A DNA stretch of 63,766 nt from an uncultured Alistipes sp. (GCA_900539755.1 UQDC01000014.1:1-63766), one strand, 5' to 3'; numbered from the stretch's first letter, positions 17,983 through 27,519 are shown. Numbers and translations: made by a program. Notes: generated from the letters alone by a model not told the origin.

Positions 17983-18318
17983 GACATATAGGTGCTGCCG
18001 TAGAGTTTGCCAAAGATAAGGTAGGAGATAAAAGTTCGGTAGGGGGGAGATGGTATTATTGGGCGGGACGGGGTTGGAAGTCAGGATGGGCGTGCGTTCC
18101 CGCAATTTGGGTCAGTTCAGGTGTCGGATTGTATGGTATGCGCAGAATTTGTTCGTGTTGCCTTGAGTGTGATCGATGACAAGAAGTGTAATTTGAAACG
18201 ATATGAATGTGGAGAATAGCATGAGTTGGAATCCACTACATGAAGCGCCCTCGCTTATTTATTCCGTAGTTTGAGATTGTAGGGGTGGACTTTCGGTCAG
18301 ATGGCGATCATTGGACGA

Positions 18319-18352
18319 TCTTCGGATGTTCTTCGGATGTTCTTCGGACAGT
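18319..18352. repeat. Three 11-bp tandem repeats
   Basis: CTTCGGATGTT occurs twice in tandem, followed by a diverged third copy starting CTTCGGACAG. Two and a half perfect copies are too few and too close for a CRISPR array. Confidence 0.6.
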
Positions 18353-18445
18353 TTTGGACCTACCCTTAAAATTCCTTCGTACGGTTCCTAATCAATAAAA
18401 ACGCTCCACAGAGACTGCGGAGCGTTTCGTACAAATTGTACAGAC

Positions 18446-18471
18446 AAAAAAGTCACCCACACGAGGGTGGC
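18446..18471 (-). terminator. Terminator of the rpmI-rplT operon
   Basis: On the minus strand GCCACCC and GGGTGAC form the stem around TCGTGT, followed by six T (A run 18446-18451 on plus). Confidence 0.8.
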
Positions 18472-18481
18472 GGCTTTATTG

Positions 18482-18826
18482 CTATTTAACTGTTTTTACA
18501 ACTTTTTCGAATGCTTTGGGGTTGTTCATGGCCAGATCAGCCAACACTTTACGGTTGAGGCTGATACCTTTGGCATTCACTTTACCCATAAATTCCGAAT
18601 AAGTCATTCCGTACATACGAGCGGCAGCATTGATACGCTGAATCCACAAGCTGCGGAATTGACGTTTTTTGTTCTTACGATCGCGGTAAGCGTAGGTAAG
18701 ACCTTTTTCGACGGTATTTTTGGCGACCGTCCAGACATTTCCCCTTGAACCAAAGTTACCTTTGGCAAGCTTTAAAACTTTTTTTCTTCTGGCTCTTGAT
18801 GCAACAGCATTGACAGACCTTGGCAT
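18482..18826 (-). CDS. rplT: 50S ribosomal protein L20
   Basis: 114-residue, strongly basic ribosomal protein that binds 23S rRNA early in 50S assembly. Typical start MPRSVNAVASRARRKKVLKLAKG and core RDRKNKKRQFRSLWIQRINAAAR. It follows rpmI by 93 bases. That spacer contains no gene but has repeats (ACGAGTGGTA at 18841 and 18900) and could fold as an L20-type autoregulatory leader. Confidence 0.97.
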   Translation of the reverse strand: MPRSVNAVASRARRKKVLKLAKGNFGSRGNVWTVAKNTVEKGLTYAYRDRKNKKRQFRSLWIQRINAAARMYGMTYSEFMGKVNAKGISLNRKVLADLAMNNPKAFEKVVKTVK

Positions 18827-18919
18827 AATTTGAAAGTTTTACGAGTGGTAGGCGGCGTGGTTCTCCCACACTCTTTGGGGCACAAACACTCTTGGTTTAA
18901 CGAGTGGTAAATTAGCGAA

Positions 18920-19114
18920 CTATTTTACCAGAAGCAATTTAACGGCAGCTTCGTTAGCCGGTGCTACCAGACCTGAATAGGTCAGATTGCGTTTTTGTTT
19001 AGTGGTTTTCTTGGTCAGGATGTGGCTTTTGTAGGCGTGTTTACGCTTGATTTTGCCGGTTCCTGTGAAATCGAAACGCTTCTTAGCGCCCGAATTCGTT
19101 TTCATCTTTGGCAT
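18920..19114 (-). CDS. rpmI: 50S ribosomal protein L35
   Basis: 64-residue basic protein with the family start MPKMKTNSGAKKRF and HILTKKTTKQKRNL. In most bacteria infC precedes rpmI. Here a promoter lies directly upstream and the next gene is on the opposite strand, so infC has been separated from this operon. Confidence 0.96.
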   Translation of the reverse strand: MPKMKTNSGAKKRFDFTGTGKIKRKHAYKSHILTKKTTKQKRNLTYSGLVAPANEAAVKLLLVK

Positions 19115-19147
19115 TCTACTAATGTTTTAAAAAAGTTAAACAGTCCG

Positions 19148-19155
19148 CAAAAGTA
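19148..19155 (-). promoter_or_regulatory. -7 element for rpmI-rplT
   Basis: Minus-strand TACTTTTG (plus CAAAAGTA), 34 bases upstream of the rpmI ATG. The -33 region is AT-rich without a clear TTTG. Confidence 0.6.
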
Positions 19156-19260
19156 CGATTTATTCTTCATAATAAAAAATTATGTTCTTGAAAATTCCTG
19201 TTTTTTGGCAATGTTCTTGCAAGGAGGCTCCGATAGTATAACTCTGAAAATTTATTGGTT

Positions 19261-19806
19261 ATGGAAAATGTTTTTAAAAAATGGTGGCTGTTGCTGATAG
19301 GGGGCTTGCTGTTTTTGATCCTGGGCTTTGTATCCATGGCTCATCCGATGGCGGCTTTTCTTTCTGTGATCATTTATGTTGGCATTGCGGCAGTGGTCAG
19401 CGGACTGTTTACGTTGATTTTTGTCTTTTCGAATACGGCGGCTGTCGGTTGGGGTTGGAGATTGATTGAAGGAGCTGTCGATCTGCTTTTCGGAGTGGTC
19501 ATGTTAGCTCATCCGTTGCTGTCGGCATCGTTAATCCCGGTTATTGTTGGAATTTGGGTGTTCATTCGAGGGTTAATGTATTTGATCGATGCTTTGAAAT
19601 GGCGCCGCTCTCGTGCTCGTGAGTGGAGCGGATATGCTGTGATTGGCGTGTTGTTGATGGTGCTGGGCTTTTTGATGGTGATTGACGACCGGTTCGGTTT
19701 GATCCCTGTTGCCTATCTATTGGCTGCTATTTTCCTGTTCCTCGGTTTTGCAGGTTTGACCGTAGCGTTTGGAATGCGCAGAATACAGCGAGATGCCGAA
19801 GCCTGA
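19261..19806 (+). CDS. HdeD family (DUF308) membrane protein
   Basis: 181-residue inner-membrane protein with six hydrophobic segments in three hairpins, the layout of HdeD/DUF308. Visible are GGLLFLILGFVSMAHPMAAF and the internal near-repeat LLFGVVMLAHPLLSA. Members are linked to acid resistance in E. coli; the role here is unknown. ATG 19261 is preferred to a TTG six bases upstream. Single gene. Confidence 0.85.
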   Translation: MENVFKKWWLLLIGGLLFLILGFVSMAHPMAAFLSVIIYVGIAAVVSGLFTLIFVFSNTAAVGWGWRLIEGAVDLLFGVVMLAHPLLSASLIPVIVGIWVFIRGLMYLIDALKWRRSRAREWSGYAVIGVLLMVLGFLMVIDDRFGLIPVAYLLAAIFLFLGFAGLTVAFGMRRIQRDAEA

Positions 19807-20135
19807 TTTTTATTCGTAGCGTGTGAAGTATTGTGTCGAAAACGTAATACCTGTGAAAAAATCCCCTCCTACACGCTTGGGTTTAGAATGGATCTCTACT
19901 CGGGTTTTGAAAAGTTTTGATATTCAGGATAGAATCTTTTAATATTTATGTTTTGTTATGGTCAGGTTCGGACTGATGCCCTTATAATCCTGGAAAACAA
20001 TTCGAGATTTGTTCATCCATTCATGGGAAGAAAAACGATGTTATTAAAGTTGGATTGATTGTGACGGGTATTGCATAAAAATCAAAGCGGGAAAGAGTCT
20101 TCACGACTCTTTCCCGCTTGTTTTATCGGTACTAT
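19807..20135. other. Intergenic region with a terminator
   Basis: 329 bases between converging genes. Apart from the terminator at 20085-20119 I see no gene or repeat. Confidence 0.5.
20085..20119 (-). terminator. Terminator of the GH106-like gene
   Basis: AAGCGGGAAAGAGTC and GACTCTTTCCCGCTT form a perfect 15-bp stem with loop TTCAC. An A-rich stretch on the plus strand gives the T tract for minus-strand transcripts. Confidence 0.85.
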
Positions 20136-23100
20136 TTAATTGCCGGGAGATGTTGAGATCGGAGCGCCTCGTCGGCCGGATTGCTTTCGCCCAGAGGAAC
20201 TGCTGTTTTGCCCTTTCTTGGAAGAGAGGGCAGTCGTGTTTGATGATTGTGTGGTGCCCTTTGTGGAAGAGGAGGGTGCTGGCATGAGTGTGAATGATGG
20301 GCGATTCAATAAAAGTTGAACCGGCCCGATCAGTCCCGCTTCGGGATCTCCCTTATAGAGGGAAGGAATGGTTTGATAATGGTTGGCTAATGTGCTATAT
20401 ACCAATATTTCGATTCTGTTTTCTCCCGGATGCAGATAAGGGGTGATGTCGGTTTTAAAAGGAGAGTGAATCAAAATGCCAGCCGATTGCCCGTTGACTT
20501 TGATTTCACAACTGGAAACCACTTTGCCTAAATCCAGTTCCACGCCACGTGCAATATCGGTTTCGGTCAGGTTGATACTGCGTCGGTAATACATGCCTCC
20601 AGAATAGTGGAGCAGAGCTCCGTTTTTGCTCCAGTCTCCAGCTTCCATAAGACCGGTGCTGCAGATTAAGCGTATTGGGTCGATGAAGGCGGCCGCTCCA
20701 TCAAAACCGATTTCAGGAGTTATAAGCAACGTGACACTACTGGTTTGAGGCAGCACTGTAGGCATTACGATACGATAATGACCGGCATTGTCTATCACTT
20801 CGATATTGGTTTTTGCTTCGATTTCTGTGCCGTTGACCCATGCTTTGTCGAGTTTCCCTGCAATGTGCAACTCCATAGCCATAAGTCCGGGGGCTGTTTT
20901 AAAGCGATAAACGGTCTTTTGTGGTCGTCCTTCCTGATTCGTGAATAACAGATGTCCGATCCATTTCATCCCGATGACCGAATCGTAGGGTGTATGGCTG
21001 CGCAAGGCGCTATCGGCAAGCGCTACCAATACGGCTGCACTGCGAGGACGCAGATCGACCATTTTGTTGGGCCGTTGTGAGTCGGGGCGATCAGTGGTAT
21101 TGGTAAAGATCAGCAATAAGGTGTGCCATCCTTTATGCAGTTGAAGTACCCTGCGGGTCTCGGATTGTCCGTCGGATGTCCGCACCGGAGTAATCTCTTC
21201 GGATTGCAGAGGCGCGTTATCAATGTAGATGCCGTTCGGTTCTGTATTGCCCGTAAATAGAACATATTCACCGGTCTCCGGTACGTAAAAATGGGTGCGG
21301 AAGAGCATGTTTCGACTTTTGTCAAGGATCAGGAAGTTGTTTTCGAGGCGTCCCTTCAACCCATGGTATCCTTGTGATCCGGGGGCGTTTTCGACACCAT
21401 ATTGCCACGAATAGCTGTAGGGTTGCCACCCTTTTAAAGAACCGTTGGCGACGGCAGCCGCTAATCCATCGACCTTCTGCATCGAAGAGTCGATCAGCAC
21501 TTCCATTGGGGTGCCGAATCCGTAGGTGGCTTGCGGCCAGCTTTCGTCATTGAAGGTGGGTTGCATCCAGTTTTTGATCTTGCCAAGCGTTTTTTGTGGC
21601 ATGTAACGGAATTGCCGTACTTCGGGGCCGATCATTTCGTCCGATGCCGGTAACCGGAAATCTCCCCACTTGTTGTTCAGTGTTGGAACCATCTCAACCT
21701 CCCATTCTCCCTCAATGGGCAGAGTGTCCTGCATGATTGAGGTAGTGCGGGGAGTTGTATCCAGCGTGGGTTCACCAGGAGAAAAGACAATCAGCGAGGA
21801 GCGGTTATATGGTGCATTGAGACGGATATAGGTACCTTTATCTGTCACTTTGGTTACCGGCAGCTCTTGGATCGAACCGTTGAAGGCATCCCATAATTCC
21901 ACTTTGCCAAAACTACGGAAAAAACACTCGGTTCCTGGTTTGACGTTCATGGCCATATAGATGTCTCGATCCGGAGTACGGCGATGCAAGATCTTTCCAG
22001 CGCCGTTTGCCGGTTTGAAATCCACGTTGACTGTGCGATGGATCAGAGGTATGAGGTTTTTGGTATCATACATATACATACCCAACCCTCCTTGTGGATT
22101 TTTTTGAGCTTTGGTGGTGATTGTTTCGGTTTGAGGAGCAGTCATACCGAAAATCTCTTTGACCACCTTATCCACCTCCGGGTCATTACTTCCGTTCAGA
22201 TCACTGGCCTCAGGCAGCTGACCGATGGCAATTACAATTCCTCCATTGCGATAGAAGTCGCGTATTTTGAGCAAAACGTCGTAGCGAATCGCACGAATGT
22301 CTTTCAGCAAAAGTATTTTATAGCTTTCGCCGTTTATGTTGAGAGCGTTGTTGCCGATTGCGCACTGGAGCAAAGAGCGACTGTCGATGAAGTCATAGTC
22401 GAGTCCCGCGTTAGTCAGGGGTGTAGTGTATGAAAAATCGTAATTTTGGTCGATTTTTTCAGGAGAAAAAGCCTGCAAAGTTTCAGTAGGGTATAGAATG
22501 GCAATATCACAGACGTGGTAACCCTGACTGAGAACGAAGCTGAGACGTTGAGTATATTCGAGCCATTTTTTCATATGGGGCCAGTAGGGCATCCGAAAAT
22601 GGAAGCTGGGAGGAGCCCATTCCCACCAACCGCCATGTGTCGAGTAGTAGAGACCATGCAGGCAGACAAGGTTCCCTCCGGCCATGAAATGGTGATCGAT
22701 CTGTTCGGTGAGCCACTCGGTTTTGCTGCCCCAACCCATGCTGTGAAAGGCTTCGAGCCATGTGCGTGGGCGATTGTACAGGTGTGTGATCGAGCTGGAA
22801 ACTTTGGTTTGGATAAAGCTCGATCCACGTGCCGGGGCGTCGTTGCCGGGGGCGGTGTGCCAACTCATAGCCCGGAAATAATCCAGATATTGTAATGGTT
22901 GAAGTCCACGGCCCAGATTGTCGCAACCGTAGATTAGCCCGTGTGAATCGTTCCAGTCGAATTGAGGTTTGAAATATCGTTCTTCGGCTAATGTCATCAC
23001 CACATCGCAATAATCCAAACGAATCTTTGTGGTGATGGAACCGAGATCATATTTTAACGCAGGCAAATAGGGCCGGATATCATAACCTTTCCGGGCAAGG

Positions 23101-23996
23101 AACTGTTCTGGCATATCGGCTGACCAGGAGAGAATGGTAAGCGGATAGAAGAGTTCATCTTGAAAAAAGTAGTTCATTCCGTCCCGACCTTTGGCGTTCA
23201 TGTTTTGTTCAAAGCGGTCAAAATAGACTTCGACCAGCTCCTTGCCGCTATCGGGGTGAAGCAGATAGGCCGGTTGCGTGTTGGTTACATATACCGTATA
23301 CCTTTTGGCATCGGTGGGTGCTGACCATGTCAGTGTGTCATTAGCAACGGATGGGGCAAGGTCAATCGGTTTGTTGTCCCGATCGTTTTGGGGCAGAGCG
23401 ATGACGCTGACTGTTGAATCAGGCAATTCCAATGTGAATGTTTCGCCACCGGATACGGTGTAAGAAGTAATTTTAAGTTTTCCGGGATAGGTCCGGTATT
23501 TTTGTTGGTTGAAAAGTTCGTCGGGATAGTATCCGTTTCCGTACCAGCCGAGGGTATAGTCATCCATTCCCAATCCGAGACCCCGTTCGGCACAGGCTCC
23601 CGAAAACCAGTTCCAGAACTCCCACCAGGTATCAGAGAAAAGTTCGGGTTTGCCCGGGTCGGTTTTGCCGTACATGGCATATCCTTTTTTGTGGTCTATC
23701 GAATCGACTTCGGGGCTGCGGTGGATATAGCTTGCTGAAAATCCGGAGGTGGCTGATTTTGCCAGGGTATCGAGAATGGCGCTCATGCGATCCCGACGCA
23801 GTGAGTCACCGTTCAACCAGAAAAAAGGAACGTTACCATATCCTGCAGGTGGAGTCGCAAAACCGTTAGAAAGCTCCTCTCCGGTGATGTTGGTTGGCCA
23901 GCCGTTAAAACGTTGAGAGTCTTGTGCCAAGGTAGAGTGTGATGCTGCAATTGTAAATAGGCACAGTAAAATGAGTCGTGCAGAAATAGGTTTCAT
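20136..23996 (-). CDS. Large exported glycoside hydrolase, GH106-like (alpha-L-rhamnosidase type)
   Basis: 1286-residue secreted enzyme with a signal peptide (about residues 1-25, cut after STLAQ). The N-terminal block VPFFWLNGDSLRRDRM...TSGFSASYIH and the following TIM-barrel resemble GH106 alpha-L-rhamnosidases (rhamnogalacturonan breakdown). Beta-sandwich domains follow. Near the C-terminus a galactose-binding-like module reads YYRRSINLTETDI...ELDLGKV...VNGQSAG. The last 49 residues are a Ser/Thr/Lys tail not expected in the family. I chose ATG 23996, the first Met codon; a TTG lies two codons earlier. No SusC/SusD genes are adjacent. The substrate is inferred. Confidence 0.78.
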   Translation of the reverse strand: MKPISARLILLCLFTIAASHSTLAQDSQRFNGWPTNITGEELSNGFATPPAGYGNVPFFWLNGDSLRRDRMSAILDTLAKSATSGFSASYIHRSPEVDSIDHKKGYAMYGKTDPGKPELFSDTWWEFWNWFSGACAERGLGLGMDDYTLGWYGNGYYPDELFNQQKYRTYPGKLKITSYTVSGGETFTLELPDSTVSVIALPQNDRDNKPIDLAPSVANDTLTWSAPTDAKRYTVYVTNTQPAYLLHPDSGKELVEVYFDRFEQNMNAKGRDGMNYFFQDELFYPLTILSWSADMPEQFLARKGYDIRPYLPALKYDLGSITTKIRLDYCDVVMTLAEERYFKPQFDWNDSHGLIYGCDNLGRGLQPLQYLDYFRAMSWHTAPGNDAPARGSSFIQTKVSSSITHLYNRPRTWLEAFHSMGWGSKTEWLTEQIDHHFMAGGNLVCLHGLYYSTHGGWWEWAPPSFHFRMPYWPHMKKWLEYTQRLSFVLSQGYHVCDIAILYPTETLQAFSPEKIDQNYDFSYTTPLTNAGLDYDFIDSRSLLQCAIGNNALNINGESYKILLLKDIRAIRYDVLLKIRDFYRNGGIVIAIGQLPEASDLNGSNDPEVDKVVKEIFGMTAPQTETITTKAQKNPQGGLGMYMYDTKNLIPLIHRTVNVDFKPANGAGKILHRRTPDRDIYMAMNVKPGTECFFRSFGKVELWDAFNGSIQELPVTKVTDKGTYIRLNAPYNRSSLIVFSPGEPTLDTTPRTTSIMQDTLPIEGEWEVEMVPTLNNKWGDFRLPASDEMIGPEVRQFRYMPQKTLGKIKNWMQPTFNDESWPQATYGFGTPMEVLIDSSMQKVDGLAAAVANGSLKGWQPYSYSWQYGVENAPGSQGYHGLKGRLENNFLILDKSRNMLFRTHFYVPETGEYVLFTGNTEPNGIYIDNAPLQSEEITPVRTSDGQSETRRVLQLHKGWHTLLLIFTNTTDRPDSQRPNKMVDLRPRSAAVLVALADSALRSHTPYDSVIGMKWIGHLLFTNQEGRPQKTVYRFKTAPGLMAMELHIAGKLDKAWVNGTEIEAKTNIEVIDNAGHYRIVMPTVLPQTSSVTLLITPEIGFDGAAAFIDPIRLICSTGLMEAGDWSKNGALLHYSGGMYYRRSINLTETDIARGVELDLGKVVSSCEIKVNGQSAGILIHSPFKTDITPYLHPGENRIEILVYSTLANHYQTIPSLYKGDPEAGLIGPVQLLLNRPSFTLMPAPSSSTKGTTQSSNTTALSSKKGQNSSSSGRKQSGRRGAPISTSPGN

Positions 23997-24122
23997 GTTC
24001 AATGACTTCGGTTGTGATCCGATTTTCGCATAGACAATAACAGTGCCTTAAAATTAATAAAAACCATTGAAAAGGAGAATTTGTAGTAGGGAATATTTGA
24101 GGAGTTCTCCCCAATGGAACAG

Positions 24123-24154
24123 AAAAAGAGCCATCAGTCATGATGGCTCTTTTT
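24123..24154. terminator. Bidirectional terminator hairpin
   Basis: AAAAAGAGCCATCA and TGATGGCTCTTTTT form a perfect 14-bp stem with loop GTCA. It can end the gltX transcript about 300 bases after its stop. Confidence 0.85.
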
Positions 24155-24324
24155 CGTAAAAGATTTTGCTTGTATTTGTCTTATGCAGTGTACTGCTCTG
24201 ATGAAGCACATTACGGCTACTCTCCATTTCTGATATAGCACCAATTTAAGGAACTGTTGTCTGGAATCGATACAGTCTTAGTGGTCTTGAGGGCTATATT
24301 CGATATGTCTGATCCGACAGTTAT

Positions 24325-24384
24325 CCCCAACCTGTTGTTTGATTGAAAACGCTTTCAAATCAAACAATTATAATCAAGTTGGGG
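24325..24384. repeat. Two-tier palindrome downstream of gltX
   Basis: An outer pair CCCCAAC (24325-24331) / GTTGGGG (24378-24384) encloses an inner pair TTGTTTGATT-GAAA / TTTCAAATCAAACAA with one bulge and a 5-base loop. There is no T run, so it is not a simple terminator. Confidence 0.6.
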
Positions 24385-24447
24385 TGTGTGTAACCTTCTG
24401 AGCTTCTTTGTTCAAAGCAAATTTATACGGACGCAGGCTAAAAGTGA

Positions 24448-25986
24448 TTAGGCCTCCGTACTTTCACCTAATTTGGTCAGGATGGCATCCAGACGACGCA
24501 GGGTCTCTTCACGTCCCAGAATTTCGCACACTTCGAACATGCTCGGGCCGGAGCTTTGACCGATAATGGCCAAACGGAACGAGTTCATCACTTGTCCGGT
24601 TGGATATTCATGGGCTGCGATCCAATCCATAACACACTTTTCGGTGCTTTCTTTATCGAAATTTTCCTGAGCGGCCAACAGCTCACGCAGACCACGGATA
24701 CGAGCCGGGTTCTCTCCTTTCCAGAATTTGGCAACAGCTTTGGCTTCGTACTCTTCGGGTGCGACAAAGAAGAAAGAGGTCAAACCCCAAAGATCGCTGA
24801 CGAAGGTAGCACGCTCTTTCATCAGCCCCATGATCTTTTCCACTTTTTCATCTGAAGCGGTTACACCCTGTTCGTCCAATACGGGACGGAACAATCCGGC
24901 CAACTCTTTGTCAGATTTATGTTTGAGGTATTGGGCATTGAACCAATGGGCTTTTTCGGGGTTGAAACGGGCTCCGCTCTTGCTGACACGTTCCAAAGAG
25001 AAGGCGGCAATCAATTCATCCATGGTGAAGAGCTCCTGCTCGGTTCCTGGATTCCACCCTAGCAGCGCCAACATGTTGATAAATGCTTCGGGGAAGTATC
25101 CGTCCTCGCGGTAACCGTGTGAAACCTCTCCGTCGGGTGAGGCCCAACGCAGGGGAAATACCGGGAATCCCATTTTGTCGCCGTCACGTTTGCTCAATTT
25201 GCCCTTGCCAGTGGGTTTCAGCAGCAGAGGCAGGTGGGCAAATTTGGGTTGAGTGTCGCTCCAGCCGAAAGCACGGTAAAGCAAATAGTGCAGCGGCAGC
25301 GATGGCAGCCACTCTTCACCACGAATTACGTGGGTAATCTCCATCAGGTGGTCATCCACGATATTGGCCAGGTGATAGGTGGGCAGGCTGTCTGCCGATT
25401 TATACAGCACTTTATCGTCCAGTGTCGAAGTGTTGACTGTGACATCGCCTCGGATCAGGTCCTGCATGTGGACCTCCTCGTTTTCGGGCATTTTGAAACG
25501 AATCACCCATTGGTCTCCACGGTCGATCCGACTTTTCACTTCATCAGCCGACAGAGCCAGTGAGGTGGCCAATTTTTCACGCACTTCGTAGTTGTAAGCG
25601 AAGGTTTTGCCTGCTGCTTCTGCCTCTGTGCGGATCGCATTCAACTCTTCCGGGGTGTCGAATGCGTAATAGGCGTATCCACCTTCGACCAATTGCAAAG
25701 CATATTTCAAATAGATCTCGCGACGTTCGCTCTGTCGATAAGGGGCATGCGGACCTCCTTCGTTGATCCCTTCGTCAATGGTGATGCCGCACCATTTGAG
25801 AGATTCCAGAATGTAGGCTTCGGCGCCGGGAACGAAACGGTGTGAATCGGTATCCTCGATACGCAGAATAAAATCGCCGCCGTGCTGGCGTGCAAACAGA
25901 TAATTGTACAGCGCCGTACGAACGCCACCCATGTGCAGGGGGCCTGTCGGGCTGGGAGCAAAGCGTACTCTAACGCGTCTGTCCAT
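24448..25986 (-). CDS. gltX: Glutamate--tRNA ligase
   Basis: 512-residue class I aminoacyl-tRNA synthetase. The HIGH-type motif lies in RFAPSPTGPLHMGG (start of the protein) and the KMSKS-type motif is GKLSKRDGD. ATG 25986 begins the family-typical MDRRVRVRFAPSPTG. An open frame runs 49 codons further upstream but is not homologous. Whether it charges only tRNA-Glu or also tRNA-Gln cannot be decided here. Confidence 0.96.
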   Translation of the reverse strand: MDRRVRVRFAPSPTGPLHMGGVRTALYNYLFARQHGGDFILRIEDTDSHRFVPGAEAYILESLKWCGITIDEGINEGGPHAPYRQSERREIYLKYALQLVEGGYAYYAFDTPEELNAIRTEAEAAGKTFAYNYEVREKLATSLALSADEVKSRIDRGDQWVIRFKMPENEEVHMQDLIRGDVTVNTSTLDDKVLYKSADSLPTYHLANIVDDHLMEITHVIRGEEWLPSLPLHYLLYRAFGWSDTQPKFAHLPLLLKPTGKGKLSKRDGDKMGFPVFPLRWASPDGEVSHGYREDGYFPEAFINMLALLGWNPGTEQELFTMDELIAAFSLERVSKSGARFNPEKAHWFNAQYLKHKSDKELAGLFRPVLDEQGVTASDEKVEKIMGLMKERATFVSDLWGLTSFFFVAPEEYEAKAVAKFWKGENPARIRGLRELLAAQENFDKESTEKCVMDWIAAHEYPTGQVMNSFRLAIIGQSSGPSMFEVCEILGREETLRRLDAILTKLGESTEA

Positions 25987-26386
25987 AGTTTTTCGTGATA
26001 TAGTTATTTGATTCTGTATTCGATGCGCATGGTAATGCGTGCTTTTTTTGTTCTGGCTCGAAGTGTTGAACGAACCTCCTGGGCTTGATTGTGTAAGGGT
26101 GGGGTAACTGTCATACCTTCCTTCATAACACAAGCACCTCCCCTACATGTTCGCACTTTTTGCGGCAAGTCTGACGTTCGTTGTCTTCCTTCGTCCAGGT
26201 GAAACGTGATTCTAAGGAGCGAGTCTCAGTTGTCTATTCTCCTGGAGAGGCATCTGCTTGACTGGGCAATCTTCGCGAGGACTGAATTGTTGTACAGATT
26301 AATCCTTGCCTGGCTATGTTGCCGTTGTAGCCTCGTGTCGTCTCCGTTTTCAAACCGGTTTCTTGTCCTGCCTCAATCAGTCACAA
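25987..26386. other. Intergenic region between ychF and gltX
   Basis: 400 bases between two leftward genes. I see no convincing gene, no TAnnTTTG promoter element and no strong terminator. Confidence 0.4.
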
Positions 26387-27484
26387 TCAGACGTTGAACA
26401 GGAAGTGCATGATATCACCATCTTGTACCACATACTCTTTGCCTTCAATCGAGATTTTGCCCGCTTCACGACATGCCTTTTCGGATCCGAGCGATACGTA
26501 GTCGTCGTATTTGATCACTTCGGCCCGGATAAATCCCTTTTCGAAATCGGTGTGGATAATACCGGCAGCCTGCGGGGCTTTTGTCCCTTTTGTATAAGTC
26601 CAAGCGCGGGTTTCATCGGGACCGGTGGTGAAATAGGTCTCCAAATTCAGCAGCTTGTATGCAGAACGAATCAGACGACTGACTCCCGATTCCGTCAGAC
26701 CCACCTCTTCGAGGAACATCTGGCGCTCTTCGTAGGTCTCCAATTCGGCAATGTCGGCTTCGGTAGCAGCGGCTACAATCAGCAGCTCGGCGTGCTCCTC
26801 TTTGATCGCTTCACGTACAGCCTCCACATAGGCGTTGCCGTTTACAGCACTCTTTTCATCGACGTTGCAAACATAGAGTACCGGTTTGTCTGTCAACAGG
26901 TGCAGATCACGTACCAGTTTGCGATCCTCTTTGTCGAGTTCGACGGTGCGGGCGCTTTTCCCCTGTTCGAGTACACTTTTGTACTGTTGGTAGATCTCAA
27001 AGAGACGTTTGGCACTTTTTTCGCCGGTAACGGCTTGTTTTTGCACCTTGCTGATGCGGCTCTCGATGGTTTCGAGGTCTTTGAGCTGCAACTCGGTGTC
27101 GATAATCTCCTTGTCACGTACCGGATCGATCGAACCGTCCACGTGGGTAATGTTGGGATTTTCGAAGCAGCGCAGTACATGGATGATAGCATCCGTTTCG
27201 CGGATATTGGCCAGGAACTTGTTGCCGAGACCTTCGCCTCGTGAAGCACCTTTGACCAGTCCGGCGATATCGACGATCTCGATAGTGGTCGGGATCACCT
27301 TTTTGGGGTTATCTATTTTGGCGAGGTTGATCAACCGGTCATCGGGAACGGTGATCACCCCCACATTGGGTTCGATGGTACAGAACGGGAAGTTGGCCGC
27401 TTGGGCTTTCGCGTTCGATAAAGAGTTGAACAGCGTCGATTTACCGACATTGGGCAGTCCTACGATGCCACATTGTAAAGCCAT
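26387..27484 (-). CDS. ychF: Redox-regulated P-loop ATPase YchF (OLA1/Obg family)
   Basis: 365-residue TRAFAC-class NTPase. G1 is GLPNVGKST, followed by SNAKAQAANFPFCTIEPNVG and the DIAGLVKGASRGEGLGNKFL switch region. A coiled-coil insertion (about 130-200) and a C-terminal TGS domain (YFTTGPDETRAW...) complete it. The family binds ATP rather than GTP and associates with ribosomes. A -7 element lies just upstream. Confidence 0.96.
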   Translation of the reverse strand: MALQCGIVGLPNVGKSTLFNSLSNAKAQAANFPFCTIEPNVGVITVPDDRLINLAKIDNPKKVIPTTIEIVDIAGLVKGASRGEGLGNKFLANIRETDAIIHVLRCFENPNITHVDGSIDPVRDKEIIDTELQLKDLETIESRISKVQKQAVTGEKSAKRLFEIYQQYKSVLEQGKSARTVELDKEDRKLVRDLHLLTDKPVLYVCNVDEKSAVNGNAYVEAVREAIKEEHAELLIVAAATEADIAELETYEERQMFLEEVGLTESGVSRLIRSAYKLLNLETYFTTGPDETRAWTYTKGTKAPQAAGIIHTDFEKGFIRAEVIKYDDYVSLGSEKACREAGKISIEGKEYVVQDGDIMHFLFNV

Positions 27485-27511
27485 ATGTTGGGATGTTAAG
27501 TTTTCAAACTA

Positions 27512-27519
27512 CAAAGATA
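27512..27519 (-). promoter_or_regulatory. -7 element of ychF
   Basis: Minus-strand TATCTTTG (plus CAAAGATA), 28 bases before the ATG. The -33 element is not clear. Confidence 0.6.

Larger units (their letters stand above)
17983..18481. other. Gene-free region between YeiH-like gene and rplT
   Basis: About 500 bases with no convincing coding frame. It contains the 11-bp repeat at 18319-18352, a hairpin AAACGCTCC/GGAGCGTTT (18399-18427) and the rplT terminator. I see nothing else. Confidence 0.5.
23997..24447. other. Intergenic region with two large hairpins
   Basis: 451 bases downstream of gltX and upstream of the GH106-like gene. It holds the terminator at 24123-24154 and the two-tier palindrome at 24325-24384. 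No coding frame is convincing. Confidence 0.5.

Noticed and set aside
18319..18352. Possible CRISPR repeats
   Set aside because: Three 11-bp units with no spacers between them and no cas genes nearby.
25987..26133. N-terminal extension of GltX
   Set aside because: The extra 49 codons are not family-like; the conserved start is at 25986.
26306..27244. 312-codon plus-strand frame opposite ychF
   Set aside because: Entirely antisense to the well-conserved YchF protein; no protein-like features.
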